NCBI GenBank assembly: GCA_045541975.1
Contig: JAZQKB010000008.1
Coordinates: 1 to 33,663 of the forward strand
Length of the DNA stretch: 33,663 bases
Direction of reading: 5' to 3'
Origin: SIG452 sp045541975
GTDB lineage: Bacteria; Bacillota; Clostridia; UMGS1840
Position numbers and translations under genes: made by a program. The notes below the pieces were generated by a model. That model saw only the letters and a list, made by a program, of their open reading frames with translations, did not search any database and was not told where the DNA came from. Shown here piece by piece: positions 23,015 to 32,104 of this stretch (the stretch's first letter is position 1; each line of letters opens with the position of its first letter).

Positions 23015-24286
23015 ATGAGATACCTGATTGAAGGCGGACGAAAGCTTACGGGCACCGTCCCTATTTCCGGTTCTAAAAATGCCGTGTTGCCCATTCTGGC
23101 GGCAACGATTATTACAGGAAAGAAAACCGTGTTACATAATTGCCCCAATATCTCGGATGTTCGATGCACCGTTGACATTTTAAAGTATCTGGGGTATCAT
23201 GTGATGATGGAAAACGGTACCATCACCGTGGATTCCGGATTTGATGCCAGACCCCAGGTTCCCTCAGAGCTGATGGGAAAGCTACGCTCCTCCATTATTT
23301 TTCTGGGAGCTTTTATCAATCGGTTTGGCTATGCTAAAATTTCCTATCCCGGTGGCTGTGAATTGGGAAAACGCCCCATCGACATCCATCTGTCTGTGTT
23401 ATCCCAAATGGGAGTGCAGATTCAGGAGGATTCCGAAGGAATCTCCTGTAAGGCGCCGTATGTGAAGAGCGGTGAATACCATCTTGGCTTTCCCAGTGTG
23501 GGTGCCACTGAAAACGTGATGATTGCTGCGCTGATTGCAGACGGTCCCGTAGTGATTAAAAATCCTGCAAGAGAGCCAGAAATTGTGGATCTGCAGAACT
23601 TTTTAAACTGTGCCGGAGCCAATATTTCCGGTGCAGGAACCGACACTCTTCGGATTCTTCCTGCAACCGAATTTTGTGACTGCGAATATCGGGTGTCTTC
23701 TGACCGTATTGAAGCTGCGACCTATCTTTCTATGGCAGCGGCAACAGGCAGTACCATACACTTAAGCAATGCGCCTGTGGCAGATCTTCAAAGAACCGTT
23801 ACCACCTTAGAAGAAATGGGCGTTTACGTGTTGCCCCATTCCAAAACGGAGCTAACGGTAACTGCTCCCTGTCAGTTAAAACCGGTTAACATGATTGCAA
23901 CCATGCCTCATCCCGGATTTCCCACGGATGCGCAGGCCATTTTAATGGCAGCTCTGCTTCGGGCAAAGGGAACCAGCATGATTGTGGAAAATATTTTTGA
24001 AAACCGCTATAACCATGTGGCAGAGCTATGCAAAATGGGTGCAGATATTACCGTTTCGGGAAACACTGCAAAAATCCACGGAGTAAAGAAATTGCACGGT
24101 GCTCATGTTTGCGCCAAAGATTTGCGGGCCGGTGCTGCATTAATGATTGCTGCATTATCTGCCGACGGAAAAACTGTGATAGACGATGTGCATCACATTG
24201 AGCGAGGCTATGAAAATATCATTATGAAACTTCGCATGCTGGGTGCTAAAGCAGAAATCATAGCAAAAACGGAACAAATCCGATAG
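23015..24286 (+). CDS. murA: UDP-N-acetylglucosamine 1-carboxyvinyltransferase
   Basis: A 423-residue enzyme for the first committed step of peptidoglycan synthesis, transferring enolpyruvate from PEP to UDP-GlcNAc. The N-terminal GTVPISGSKNAVLP is typical, and the active-site cysteine is at residue 115 in PGGCELGKRPIDIH, the same number as in E. coli, so the protein should be fosfomycin-sensitive. RAGAALMIAALSADG marks the C-terminal part. The ATG follows GAAAGGTG, which can be masked by an upstream hairpin arm. Many Bacillota carry two murA paralogues; which one this is cannot be told here. Confidence 0.96.
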   Translation: MRYLIEGGRKLTGTVPISGSKNAVLPILAATIITGKKTVLHNCPNISDVRCTVDILKYLGYHVMMENGTITVDSGFDARPQVPSELMGKLRSSIIFLGAFINRFGYAKISYPGGCELGKRPIDIHLSVLSQMGVQIQEDSEGISCKAPYVKSGEYHLGFPSVGATENVMIAALIADGPVVIKNPAREPEIVDLQNFLNCAGANISGAGTDTLRILPATEFCDCEYRVSSDRIEAATYLSMAAATGSTIHLSNAPVADLQRTVTTLEEMGVYVLPHSKTELTVTAPCQLKPVNMIATMPHPGFPTDAQAILMAALLRAKGTSMIVENIFENRYNHVAELCKMGADITVSGNTAKIHGVKKLHGAHVCAKDLRAGAALMIAALSADGKTVIDDVHHIERGYENIIMKLRMLGAKAEIIAKTEQIR

Positions 24287-24318
24287 GATGCCGTCCAAAA
24301 TAGCAAAACACATAACAT

Positions 24319-24346
24319 TTGCAAACTCACGCTGTACTTTTATACA
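24319..24346 (+). promoter_or_regulatory. Possible weak promoter before divIB
   Basis: TTGCAA (24319-24324), a 16-bp spacer and TATACA (24341-24346), in the 89-bp gap between murA and divIB. The match is moderate, but the gap is longer than most in this cluster. Confidence 0.3.
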
Positions 24347-24375
24347 GAGTAAAATACATGAAAACGGGGATACTT

Positions 24376-25161
24376 ATGAAAGATGCAATGGGGTTGGGCA
24401 ACTCTGCCCAACCACGTTTCACGAAAAAAAAGAATCGAAAAAACAAGGTGTTTAAAACCACGCTGCTGGTCACGCTTTTACTTATTGCGCTGACGGTTGC
24501 CATCGGATTTTTAACGCCTGCTTTTTATATCCGTGAAATCACCGTAACAGGTACCAGTCTGCTGACCCCCGAAAAAGTGCTGGATGCCTCCGGTCTTACG
24601 GTGGGAACCAATATTTTCACGTTCCGCTCCGATACCGTAACAGAGCAAATATCAACGCTATCCTTTGTAAAAGAAGCTTCTGTTGCCCGAATTTTTCCCA
24701 ACAAGGTTTCCATTGTAATTTCCGAGTGCAAACCTACGGCACAGATTCTTTGCGGTGAATCTCTCTACATCATTGTGGATGAAACCGGTAAAATTTTAGA
24801 TACCACCAGTGAACGAACGAAGTATCAGGTGCCTGCCATTGAAGGGATTCAGGTTGAGGAATTTCATGTGGGCGATATTGTAAAAACCACGCAACCGGAG
24901 GATGTGGAACTTTTGCTCACCATTTCAGTGGAACTCTTTGCCAATCAAATGGAAAGTCAGGTGGACAAGCTCTTCCTGTCACAAGGAGACATTTTCCTGA
25001 AATTTCATAACCAAATCACGGCAGACATTGGAAACGGCTCCAACTATGCATATAAAACCAAATTTTTAAAAGAGGTGTTGGGAGAAATTCCCGCAGGCAA
25101 AACAGGAACAATAGAATTTATAGATGAATATAAGGCGGTGTTTAAAGAATATGAACAATAA
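24376..25161 (+). CDS. divIB: Cell division protein DivIB/FtsQ
   Basis: A 261-residue bitopic division protein: a basic cytoplasmic N-terminus (RFTKKKNRKNKVFK), a transmembrane helix at about 30-52, then a POTRA domain (FYIREITVTGTSLLTPEKVLDASGL ... RIFPNKVSIVISE) and a C-terminal beta domain (YIIVDETGKILD ... YQVPAIEGI). It scaffolds FtsL and DivIC at the septum. ATG 24376 with GGGGA 5 nt ahead is preferred; in-frame ATG 24358 and a further TTG upstream are alternatives with weaker ribosome sites. Confidence 0.88.
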   Translation: MKDAMGLGNSAQPRFTKKKNRKNKVFKTTLLVTLLLIALTVAIGFLTPAFYIREITVTGTSLLTPEKVLDASGLTVGTNIFTFRSDTVTEQISTLSFVKEASVARIFPNKVSIVISECKPTAQILCGESLYIIVDETGKILDTTSERTKYQVPAIEGIQVEEFHVGDIVKTTQPEDVELLLTISVELFANQMESQVDKLFLSQGDIFLKFHNQITADIGNGSNYAYKTKFLKEVLGEIPAGKTGTIEFIDEYKAVFKEYEQ

Positions 25162-25879
25162 ATGGAAAGCGCAACTTGCATTAGGCTTAGTCTGTGTGGT
25201 GCTGGGATTTGCCATTACTATTCAGCTTCGTAGCGTGCAAAAAAACAACGGTGCCGGAACTATCAGCAGTCTTCGCGGTGCCGAAATTCAAAACATGTAT
25301 ATGAAAGAAAAAGAGAAAAACGAAGCTCTTTATCTGGATTATGAACGAATTAAAAACGATTTGGACCAATACAAAGAAGCCATTGCAGATACCAACGCCA
25401 CCACCAGTTTATTAAAAGAACAGCTGGACAATGCAGAAATTCTGGCAGGAATGAAAGAGGTTGAAGGTCCCGGCGTTGTGGTCAAAATGAATGACGGTAC
25501 CAAAACTCCCCTTCCCGGTGAACCGGAAAGTCTGTACTGGCTCCACGATTCCGACCTTCTGTTAGTCATCAACGAATTAAAGGATGCCGGTGCGGAAGCG
25601 ATTTCCATCAACGGTGAACGCTTAACCTCTGTTTCGGAAGTAAGATGTGTAGGCTCTGTGTTAAGCGTCAACAACGTGCGTACCGGTGCCCCCTTTATCA
25701 TCAATGCCATTGGCGATCCCAAAACATTGGAATCGGCTCTGCTCTTTAAAGGCGGGGTTGTGGCAGACATTGCCGCATACTGCGAAGTGGATGTAAAAAC
25801 CTCAGATAAAATTGTGGTTCCTGCATACAAGGGTGCCATCAACTTCAAGTATGCTGTTCCCACTGCAGCAAAAAAATAA
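25151..25879 (+). CDS. DUF881 family protein (YlxW/YlxX-like)
   Basis: A 242-residue membrane-anchored protein: one N-terminal transmembrane helix (about 8-26), a coiled-coil segment (about 45-90, KEKEKNEALYLDYERIKNDLDQYKEAI), then the DUF881 domain with EGPGVVVKMNDGT, DLLLVINELKDAGAEAISINGERL and APFIINAIGDP. Such genes sit next to DUF1290 and ftsZ in many Bacillota and Actinobacteria; their role is tied to division or envelope but is not well defined. ATG 25151 overlaps the divIB end by 11 nt; an earlier in-frame ATG at 25124 is possible. Relatives often carry two DUF881 genes, here there is one. Confidence 0.9.
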   Translation: MNNKWKAQLALGLVCVVLGFAITIQLRSVQKNNGAGTISSLRGAEIQNMYMKEKEKNEALYLDYERIKNDLDQYKEAIADTNATTSLLKEQLDNAEILAGMKEVEGPGVVVKMNDGTKTPLPGEPESLYWLHDSDLLLVINELKDAGAEAISINGERLTSVSEVRCVGSVLSVNNVRTGAPFIINAIGDPKTLESALLFKGGVVADIAAYCEVDVKTSDKIVVPAYKGAINFKYAVPTAAKK

Positions 25880-25897
25880 TGAAAGGCGGACTTTGAT

Positions 25898-26284
25898 ATG
25901 TTATTTCCCTTGATCGCACTGATTGTTGGATGTCTTGTTGGAATTTATGTTCCCTGGAGCATCAACCCTTCCTATTCCGTCTATGTGGCAATTGCCATTC
26001 TGGCTGCCTTAGACTCCGTGTTAGGGGGAATCTCTGCCAACTTAAAAAAACGGTTCTCTATGATTATTTTCCTGTCCGGCTTATTTGGAAATGCCGCACT
26101 GGCTGCCTTCATCATTTATCTTGGTGAAAAGCTTGGTCTGGATTTATATGTTGCCATTGTTGTGGTGTTTGGCACCAGAATGTTCCAAAACTTTGGAATC
26201 ATCCGCCGTTTCTACGTGGAAAAGTATTCCAATCAAGGAAAACAACTCACCATGGAAGAATTGGATCAAACAAATCCCTCGTAA
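25898..26284 (+). CDS. sbp: Small basic protein Sbp (DUF1290)
   Basis: A 128-residue integral membrane protein with three predicted helices. The segments GIYVPWSINPSYSVYVAIAILAALDS, LGGISANLKKRF and GTRMFQNFGIIRR are diagnostic of DUF1290. It is encoded beside ftsZ across Bacillota and related phyla; function is unknown beyond this association. AAAGGCGGA provides the ribosome site. Confidence 0.93.
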   Translation: MLFPLIALIVGCLVGIYVPWSINPSYSVYVAIAILAALDSVLGGISANLKKRFSMIIFLSGLFGNAALAAFIIYLGEKLGLDLYVAIVVVFGTRMFQNFGIIRRFYVEKYSNQGKQLTMEELDQTNPS

Positions 26285-26320
26285 AAATTACAGTTTTTTT
26301 ACATTTTTTCAGAATTTATC

Positions 26321-26349
26321 TTGCAATTTGAAAAAAAAGATGCTATAAT
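26321..26349 (+). promoter_or_regulatory. Promoter of ftsZ
   Basis: TTGCAA (26321-26326), a 17-bp spacer and TATAAT (26344-26349), about 80 bp before the ftsZ ATG. It lets ftsZ be expressed apart from the long upstream operon. Confidence 0.75.
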
Positions 26350-26429
26350 ATGAGAATAGTATGTAGAATTGTGCATATTTTCACGAAAAATGTAAACTTC
26401 AGATAGAATTTTCAGGGAGGTTTTTTGAT

Positions 26430-27557
26430 ATGGCATACCAAAACGACTTAGACACCTTTGCAAAAATTAAGGTAATCGGGGTTGGCGGTGCTGGTAATAA
26501 CGCCGTAAACACCATGGTTGACCATAATATGGACAAGGTGGAATTTGTAGCCATCAACACGGATAATCAGGCGCTACATAACTCCAAAGCACAGACGAAA
26601 TTAAGAATCGGCGAAAAAATCACCAAAGGCTTAGGCGCAGGTGCAAATCCTGAAATCGGTGAAAAAGCCGCTGAAGAAAACAGAGAAGAAATTGCTCAGG
26701 TAATCAAAGGTGCCGACATGGTATTCGTTGCTGCAGGCATGGGCGGCGGAACCGGTACCGGTGCAGCTCCCGTGGTTGCATCCGTTGCAAAAGAAATGGG
26801 CATTTTAACCGTTGGCGTGGTAACCAAGCCCTTTGCTTTTGAAGGTATGAAAAGAAGCAACGCTGCTAAAAAAGGTGTTGAAAATTTAAAAGAATTTGTG
26901 GATGCTTTAATTGTAATCCCCAATGATAAGCTCTTAAGCCTGGTGGACAAGAGCACCACCTTAAAAGATTCTTTCCGCATTGCAGATGATGTTTTGCGTC
27001 AGGGTGTGCAGGGTATTTCCGACGTTATCGTGGTTCCCGGCTTAATCAACTGTGACTTTGCAGACGTTAAAACCATTATGAAAAATACCGGCTATGCTCA
27101 CATGGGTTCCGGTATGGCAAGCGGCGAAAACAAAGCAGAAGAAGCAGCTCGTGCTGCAATCTCCAGCCCGCTGCTGGAAACCTCTATTGACGGTGCAAAA
27201 GGCGTTCTGGTAAATATTACCGGTGGCCCGAATATGTCTTTAATCGAAGCAAGCCAGGCGGCTTCCTTAGTGCAGGAACATGTGGACCCGGATGCAAACT
27301 TAATCTTTGGTGCTGTGGTTGATGAAAGCATGAAAGACGAAATTAAAGTTACTGTCATCGCAACCGGTTTTGCTTCCAACGAAGTATTCCGTGACCATTT
27401 CAACATCCCCCACTTCAACGTTCCCAAAAAAGAAGCTGAAAAACCGGCAGTTGAAACTTTGGATACTCCTTCCTTTATGCAAGCTCCTGCTACAGAAGCT
27501 CCCAAAAAGAAAGAAGACGTTTTAGATGTTCCCGATTGGATTACCGGCTTAAACTAA
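26430..27557 (+). CDS. ftsZ: Cell division GTPase FtsZ
   Basis: A 375-residue tubulin homologue that forms the Z-ring. The nucleotide-binding GVGGAGNNAVN is at 17-27 and the tubulin signature GGGTGTG at 105-111. NFDxxD is represented by NCDFADVKTIM, which supplies catalytic residues to the neighbouring subunit. A variable linker of about 40 residues leads to the conserved C-terminal peptide DVLDVPDWITGLN, the docking site for FtsZ-binding proteins. It has GGGAGG 9 nt upstream, its own promoter and its own terminator. No ftsA lies next to it. Confidence 0.98.
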   Translation: MAYQNDLDTFAKIKVIGVGGAGNNAVNTMVDHNMDKVEFVAINTDNQALHNSKAQTKLRIGEKITKGLGAGANPEIGEKAAEENREEIAQVIKGADMVFVAAGMGGGTGTGAAPVVASVAKEMGILTVGVVTKPFAFEGMKRSNAAKKGVENLKEFVDALIVIPNDKLLSLVDKSTTLKDSFRIADDVLRQGVQGISDVIVVPGLINCDFADVKTIMKNTGYAHMGSGMASGENKAEEAARAAISSPLLETSIDGAKGVLVNITGGPNMSLIEASQAASLVQEHVDPDANLIFGAVVDESMKDEIKVTVIATGFASNEVFRDHFNIPHFNVPKKEAEKPAVETLDTPSFMQAPATEAPKKKEDVLDVPDWITGLN

Positions 27558-27564
27558 TACAACA

Positions 27565-27596
27565 AAACAGCCCTCGATACTGAGGGCTGTTTTTTT
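27565..27596 (+). terminator. Terminator of ftsZ
   Basis: ACAGCCCTC (27567-27575), loop GATACT, GAGGGCTGT (27582-27590) and six further Ts close the dcw cluster. Confidence 0.9.
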
Positions 27597-27606
27597 ATGT
27601 TCTTTC

Positions 27607-27855
27607 CTATAAATTTTCAAACGTTTCCTTGAGAGCTACCGGGAAAACAGTTTCTTTGGCAAACAGATAAAGCAACCGGAGTGTGGCTTGTCTATTCTGA
27701 CCTGTCCAGATTCGTTCCGATTCCGTAATATTACCGTAGCAACAATCCACTTGGATTCCATAGTGAAATCCGTCTTTTAAAAGAAGACGGTAAGTCAGTT
27801 GAAACTGTTTGTTGCCATAACAAACAGTCTTTTTCATAACTGTGGCTTTCATCAT
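27607..27855 (-). CDS. DUF6514 family small protein
   Basis: An 82-residue protein of unknown function. The pattern QLTYRLLLKDGFHYGIQVDCCYGN ... AKETVFPVALKETFENL resembles clostridial DUF6514 proteins, in which a YGI strand and a C-terminal V-P-L-E stretch recur. No signal peptide or membrane helix is seen. A ribosome site AAGGA and a good minus-strand promoter support expression. The first ATG (27855) and the second (27852) are both possible. It is convergent with ftsZ and divergent from the HAD gene. Confidence 0.7.
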   Translation of the reverse strand: MMKATVMKKTVCYGNKQFQLTYRLLLKDGFHYGIQVDCCYGNITESERIWTGQNRQATLRLLYLFAKETVFPVALKETFENL

Positions 27856-27900
27856 AATTCCAAATTCCTTCCTGATGATTTAGGGAAAAGGCTCTGTTTT

Positions 27901-27930
27901 ATTATAGCACCATTGTATTTTTAAAATCAA
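27901..27930 (-). promoter_or_regulatory. Promoter of the DUF6514 gene
   Basis: On the minus strand TTGATT (27925-27930), an 18-bp spacer and TATAAT (27901-27906), 45 bp before the ATG. Confidence 0.65.
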
Positions 27931-28045
27931 CTCATAAATTCCCCTATTTTTCTACAAAAACCAAGGAAACTAAAGAGAAAAACTGTGTTTTCTTTCTTTT
28001 GTGACAGAAAACGAAATACAATGCCCCGTAATTTCAGAAAAAAAC

Positions 28046-28074
28046 TTGAATTTATGAGAGAATTGGTGTATAAT
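28046..28074 (+). promoter_or_regulatory. Promoter of the HAD-hflX unit
   Basis: TTGAAT (28046-28051), a 17-bp spacer and TATAAT (28069-28074), about 43 bp before the HAD ATG. Confidence 0.7.
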
Positions 28075-28117
28075 AACAGTGTATATGCATTTTTACGATT
28101 CGGAAAGGAATCACCTT

Positions 28118-28936
28118 ATGAAATTTGATGGAATCGTTCTGATTTCCGATATGGACGGAACCCTTTTAACAGAAGCAAAAACCATTTCCAAAGAAAACCT
28201 GGATGCCATCCGTTATTTTCGCGAAAACGGCGGAAAATTCACTGTAGCATCCGGAAGAGTATATCAGTCCTTGGAAAGTTATTTTGACGAAATCAAGCCA
28301 GATCTTCCTGTGATCTCCCATAACGGCGGTATTATCAAAAACCCCGTTACCAACGAGCTATTGTATGCAAAGTGCCTTTCGGGACACTATAAAGAAGTGG
28401 CAAAAGAGATTCACAAAAAATATCCCTGGTTGGGAATGGAAGGCTTCACCCCTGACGAAATCTTATTCTTTGTGGATAATCCGTATGTAAGAAAGCATAT
28501 CAGTGATGAAAAAATCTTTCCCGATAACAAAATCGAATGGCATTCTTTGGAAGAAGAAACCTCTGAGTGGTGCAAAATTTTAATGGCAGCAGAATCTCAC
28601 GAACTGGATCTGTTGGAGCAAGAAATTCCGCCCTACTACCCTGAATATAGCTTTGTAAGAAGCGAAGCCCATTATTTTGAACTTCTGCCCCACGGAGTAC
28701 ACAAAGGCTCCGCACTTTCTGAACTACTGAAGCTGACCGGTATTCCTGCAAAAAAATGCTATGCCATTGGCGATAATATGAATGATAAAGAACTGCTGCA
28801 AGTAGCAGGTGTGGGCATTGCCGTTGGAAACGCATCCCAAGGCCTCAAAAATATTGCAGATGTGGTGCTTCCCGTTACCTGTGAAGAAGATGCCATCAAG
28901 GCTGTGATTGAACTGCTGGATAAAGGAACGATCTAA
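28118..28936 (+). CDS. HAD-superfamily (Cof-type) phosphatase
   Basis: A 272-residue hydrolase of the Cof/YidA type that dephosphorylates small sugar or nucleotide phosphates through a phospho-aspartate. Motif I is DMDGT with nucleophile Asp11 and acid Asp13, motif II SGR (45-47), the lysine is in HKGSAL (196), and motif IV is GDNMND (218-223). The central cap is of the alpha/beta C2 type. The substrate cannot be told. ATG 28118 has AAAGGA upstream; an earlier in-frame codon near 28079 overlaps the likely transcription start and is rejected. The hflX ATG follows the stop with no gap. Confidence 0.92.
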   Translation: MKFDGIVLISDMDGTLLTEAKTISKENLDAIRYFRENGGKFTVASGRVYQSLESYFDEIKPDLPVISHNGGIIKNPVTNELLYAKCLSGHYKEVAKEIHKKYPWLGMEGFTPDEILFFVDNPYVRKHISDEKIFPDNKIEWHSLEEETSEWCKILMAAESHELDLLEQEIPPYYPEYSFVRSEAHYFELLPHGVHKGSALSELLKLTGIPAKKCYAIGDNMNDKELLQVAGVGIAVGNASQGLKNIADVVLPVTCEEDAIKAVIELLDKGTI

Positions 28937-30187
28937 ATGGAAAAAACTGTTGACCAAATTGAAAAAACAGAAAAATGTATTGTATGCGGTGTGTTTTTAG
29001 GAACAGGAAAGTTGGATGATTCTGATGCCCAATCCTTAGAAGAATTAAAAGCGCTTTGCGAAGCATCCGGCGCTGAAGTTGTGGGAGAAATCACCCAAAA
29101 CCGTGAAGCTCCCGATACCCGCACCGTATTAGGAAAAGGAAAAATCGAAGAATTAAAAAACGCCATTGAAGAATTAGGTGCCAATTTAGTGGTGTTTGAC
29201 TGTGAACTTTCCGGTTCTCATACCCGTAATATTGAGCAGGAATTAAATGTCCGTGTCATTGACCGGTCCCGTTTGATTCTAGATATTTTTGCGCTCAGAG
29301 CCACCACCCGTGAAGGGAAATGTCAGGTGGAATTAGCGCAGCTTTTATACCATTTGCCCCGTCTTTCGGGGATTGGCACTTCCCTCTCCCGTTTGGGCGG
29401 TGGAATTGGTACCCGTGGTCCCGGGGAAACCCAATTAGAAACCGACAAGCGCCACATCCGTGAAAGAATTGCCAATTTGCGCCGTGACCTTCGTGAAATC
29501 GAAAAAAACCGTGAAACTCAGCGCAAACAACGTGCAAAAAACGAAGTGGTAAACATTGCCTTGGTAGGTTACACCAATGCAGGAAAATCCTCTCTGTTAA
29601 ACGCTTTGACAGGTTCGGAGCAATATGTGGAGGATATGGTATTTGCAACCTTGGACCCCTTATCCAAAAAGCTGACCTTGGCAGATGACAGAAAAGCCGT
29701 ATTAACTGACACCGTTGGCTTTATCAGAAAACTGCCCCACCATTTGGTAGAGGCGTTTAAATCCACCTTAGAAGTGTGTACCGAAGCAGATTTACTGCTC
29801 CACGTGATGGATGCTACTGATGAAAATTTACCCATCCATAAAGAAACAGTGGAAAAGCTGTTAAAAGAACTGGGAGCGGAAGCAAAACCCATCCTCTCGG
29901 TTTATAATAAAGCAGATAGCTTGACCGAAGAATTTATTTCGGAAAAAGACAGCATTTTGGTATCCGCAAAGTCAGGGTACCACATGGAGGAGCTACTGCA
30001 AAAAATCACCGAATTAACCCGAACCACCGAAGTAACAAAAATTCTTCGGATTCCCTACGATAAATCCTATTTGGTTTCCAGAATCCATGACCAACTGCAG
30101 GTTTTAGACACCAAATATGAAAACGACTATCAAGAACTCACCGTTTACGGAAAAGAGGAGCTGATTGCCCAGTATGAGCAGTTATAA
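28937..30187 (+). CDS. hflX: Ribosome-associated GTPase HflX
   Basis: A 416-residue GTPase that in other bacteria splits or rescues stalled ribosomes. The N-terminal domain has VLGKGKIEEL, RVIDRSRLILDIFALRA and the glycine-rich SRLGGGIGTRGPGETQLETDKRHIR; the G domain has GYTNAGKS (211-218), DTVGFI (258-263) and NKAD (324-327). A coiled-coil linker lies at about 172-205. It starts directly at the end of the HAD gene and its own end overlaps the next gene, so the three are probably one operon. Confidence 0.96.
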   Translation: MEKTVDQIEKTEKCIVCGVFLGTGKLDDSDAQSLEELKALCEASGAEVVGEITQNREAPDTRTVLGKGKIEELKNAIEELGANLVVFDCELSGSHTRNIEQELNVRVIDRSRLILDIFALRATTREGKCQVELAQLLYHLPRLSGIGTSLSRLGGGIGTRGPGETQLETDKRHIRERIANLRRDLREIEKNRETQRKQRAKNEVVNIALVGYTNAGKSSLLNALTGSEQYVEDMVFATLDPLSKKLTLADDRKAVLTDTVGFIRKLPHHLVEAFKSTLEVCTEADLLLHVMDATDENLPIHKETVEKLLKELGAEAKPILSVYNKADSLTEEFISEKDSILVSAKSGYHMEELLQKITELTRTTEVTKILRIPYDKSYLVSRIHDQLQVLDTKYENDYQELTVYGKEELIAQYEQL

Positions 30188-30794
30188 AACCGTTTCCCAT
30201 CCCAGCGAATGTGAAATCATCGAAAAAAAATCCCGTTTCATTTCGCTGACCTATCCCGTTACAACTGAAGAAGAAGCTCTCTCCCATCTGGAGGCAGCAC
30301 GAAAAAAATACTACGATGCCACCCATGTGGTATTTGCCTACCGTATCCGCAACAATCAGATTCAACGGTTTTCCGATGATGGCGAACCTCAGGGAACTGC
30401 AGGTGTTCCCGTGTTGGAAGTGTTATCCAAAGGCGATATCACCGACACCTTATCTATTGTGGTGCGGTATTTTGGCGGTACACTGCTTGGTGCAGGCGGT
30501 TTAATCCGTGCGTATTCCAAGTCTGCCCACGAAGGGGTAACAGCATCGGAAGTCATCAACATGGCAGAATGTGTGGAATTTATAATTGACTGCCCCTACC
30601 ATCTGTTTGGTACCGTGGAGCATATCTTACAAAAGCACGATTGCCGAAAAACCAGTGTGGAATACGCTGACCAGATTACCATGCAATACTATATCGAAGA
30701 GAACAGTTATCAAACCTTCTTGGCAGACTTAACGGAAACTACCAACGCCACCGTTTCTGCCAAAGAAATCAACCGTAATTTTTACCGTCTTTAA
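30174..30794 (+). CDS. YigZ/IMPACT family protein
   Basis: A 206-residue protein of the YigZ family, related to eukaryotic IMPACT, with no settled bacterial function. The core reads KKYYDATHVVFAYRI, FSDDGEPQGTAGVPVLEVL and VVRYFGGTLLGAGGLIRAYSKSA, followed by a C-terminal ferredoxin-like domain. Its start overlaps the last 14 nt of hflX. ATG 30174 is 13 nt from GAGGAG; an in-frame TTG at 30165 is only 4 nt from that site and is an alternative. Co-location with hflX hints at a translation-linked role, which is inference only. Confidence 0.92.
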   Translation: MSSYKTVSHPSECEIIEKKSRFISLTYPVTTEEEALSHLEAARKKYYDATHVVFAYRIRNNQIQRFSDDGEPQGTAGVPVLEVLSKGDITDTLSIVVRYFGGTLLGAGGLIRAYSKSAHEGVTASEVINMAECVEFIIDCPYHLFGTVEHILQKHDCRKTSVEYADQITMQYYIEENSYQTFLADLTETTNATVSAKEINRNFYRL

Positions 30795-30810
30795 AAAAGA
30801 GGAAATCGCT

Positions 30811-32085
30811 ATGTTATTTCATGATATTACCATTTTAGATGAAAATTTAGAAGTCAAAGAGCATCAATATGTGTTAACAAAGGGAGATAAAATTACCTAC
30901 ATAGGAGATACCTGCCCCGAAACTGATGAGGAGCGTTACAACGGCAAAAACAAGCTGTTGATGAGTGGCTTTTTCAATCTGCACTCTCATACTCCCATGA
31001 CCTTTATGAGAGGTTACGGTGAGAATCTTTCCTTAGATGACTGGCTCAATAAAAAGATTTTCCCTTATGAAGACAAGTTGACAAGCGAAGATATTTATGT
31101 GGGAACGCTGCTTGGCATTGCAGAAATGCTCCGCTTTGGAATTGTGTCTACCAGTGATATGTATTACTTCTGCGAAGATATGCTAAAAGCTTTTTTAGAG
31201 GTAGGAGTAAAATGTAATTTAAGCCGTGGTATTACCTGTTTTTCCGATGCAAGTTATCACGATTTACCGGCGTATCAAGAAAACAAAATCTTAGTAAGAG
31301 ATTATCATAATAAAAACAACGGACAAATTAAAATTGATTTTTCCATCCACGGAGAATACACCAATACCGAGCGTACCATTCGTGAAATTTCTGAACATGC
31401 CAAGGCCGAAGGCTTACCCATTCACATTCACGTTTCTGAAACTGAGAAGGAACATAGAGAGTGTATGGCTCGGCACAACGGTATGACGCCTATCGAATAT
31501 TTCAATCATTTAGGCGTGTTGGATTCTCCCGTACTGGCGGCTCACTGCGTCCATCTTTCGGGCGACGATTTTGCCATTATGAAAGAAAAAGGAGTATCCG
31601 TGGCAAGCTGCCCTGCTTCCAATCTAAAATTGGCAAGCGGTATTTGTGATGTAAAAACCTTGTTTTCTCACGGTATTAATGTGGGAATCGGTACTGACAG
31701 CGTGGCAAGTAACAACTCATTAAATATGATAGAAGAAATCAAACTGTTTGCCTTACTTCAAAAAGTTCGTGCAAACGATCCTGCCATCATCACACCAAAA
31801 GAAGCGATTTATGCAGCAACCAAAGCAGGTGCCATTGCACAGGGGCGCCTAGATTCAGGAACCTTAAAAATTGGCAACCGTGCTGATGTGATTGTGCTGG
31901 ATATGGATACCCCTTACTGGAAGCCTGTGCATAACTTAACCAATAACTTGGTATATTCCGCAGTAGGAACCGATGTTTGCCTAACCATGGTAGACGGAAA
32001 AGTGCTATACAAAGATGGCATCTATCCTACTTTAGATATGGAAAAACTAACTGCTGTTCAAAAATTGTCTCAAAAAGAAATCTAA
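30811..32085 (+). CDS. Amidohydrolase, 5'-methylthioadenosine/S-adenosylhomocysteine deaminase type
   Basis: A 424-residue metal-dependent amidohydrolase with the MtaD/SsnA layout. Metal ligands are visible as the HSH pair (His58, His60), His207 in HIHVSE, His245 or His248 in HCVHL, and Asp296 in GTDSVASNN; Glu210 after HIHVS is the catalytic acid/base in relatives. The family deaminates SAH, MTA or adenosine to inosine forms, but side specificities such as guanine and triazines occur, so the substrate is likely, not proven. It follows the YigZ gene by 16 nt and precedes azlC, so it may be in the same transcript. Confidence 0.88.
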   Translation: MLFHDITILDENLEVKEHQYVLTKGDKITYIGDTCPETDEERYNGKNKLLMSGFFNLHSHTPMTFMRGYGENLSLDDWLNKKIFPYEDKLTSEDIYVGTLLGIAEMLRFGIVSTSDMYYFCEDMLKAFLEVGVKCNLSRGITCFSDASYHDLPAYQENKILVRDYHNKNNGQIKIDFSIHGEYTNTERTIREISEHAKAEGLPIHIHVSETEKEHRECMARHNGMTPIEYFNHLGVLDSPVLAAHCVHLSGDDFAIMKEKGVSVASCPASNLKLASGICDVKTLFSHGINVGIGTDSVASNNSLNMIEEIKLFALLQKVRANDPAIITPKEAIYAATKAGAIAQGRLDSGTLKIGNRADVIVLDMDTPYWKPVHNLTNNLVYSAVGTDVCLTMVDGKVLYKDGIYPTLDMEKLTAVQKLSQKEI

Positions 32086-32104
32086 CGCGAAACCTGGAGT
32101 TTAT

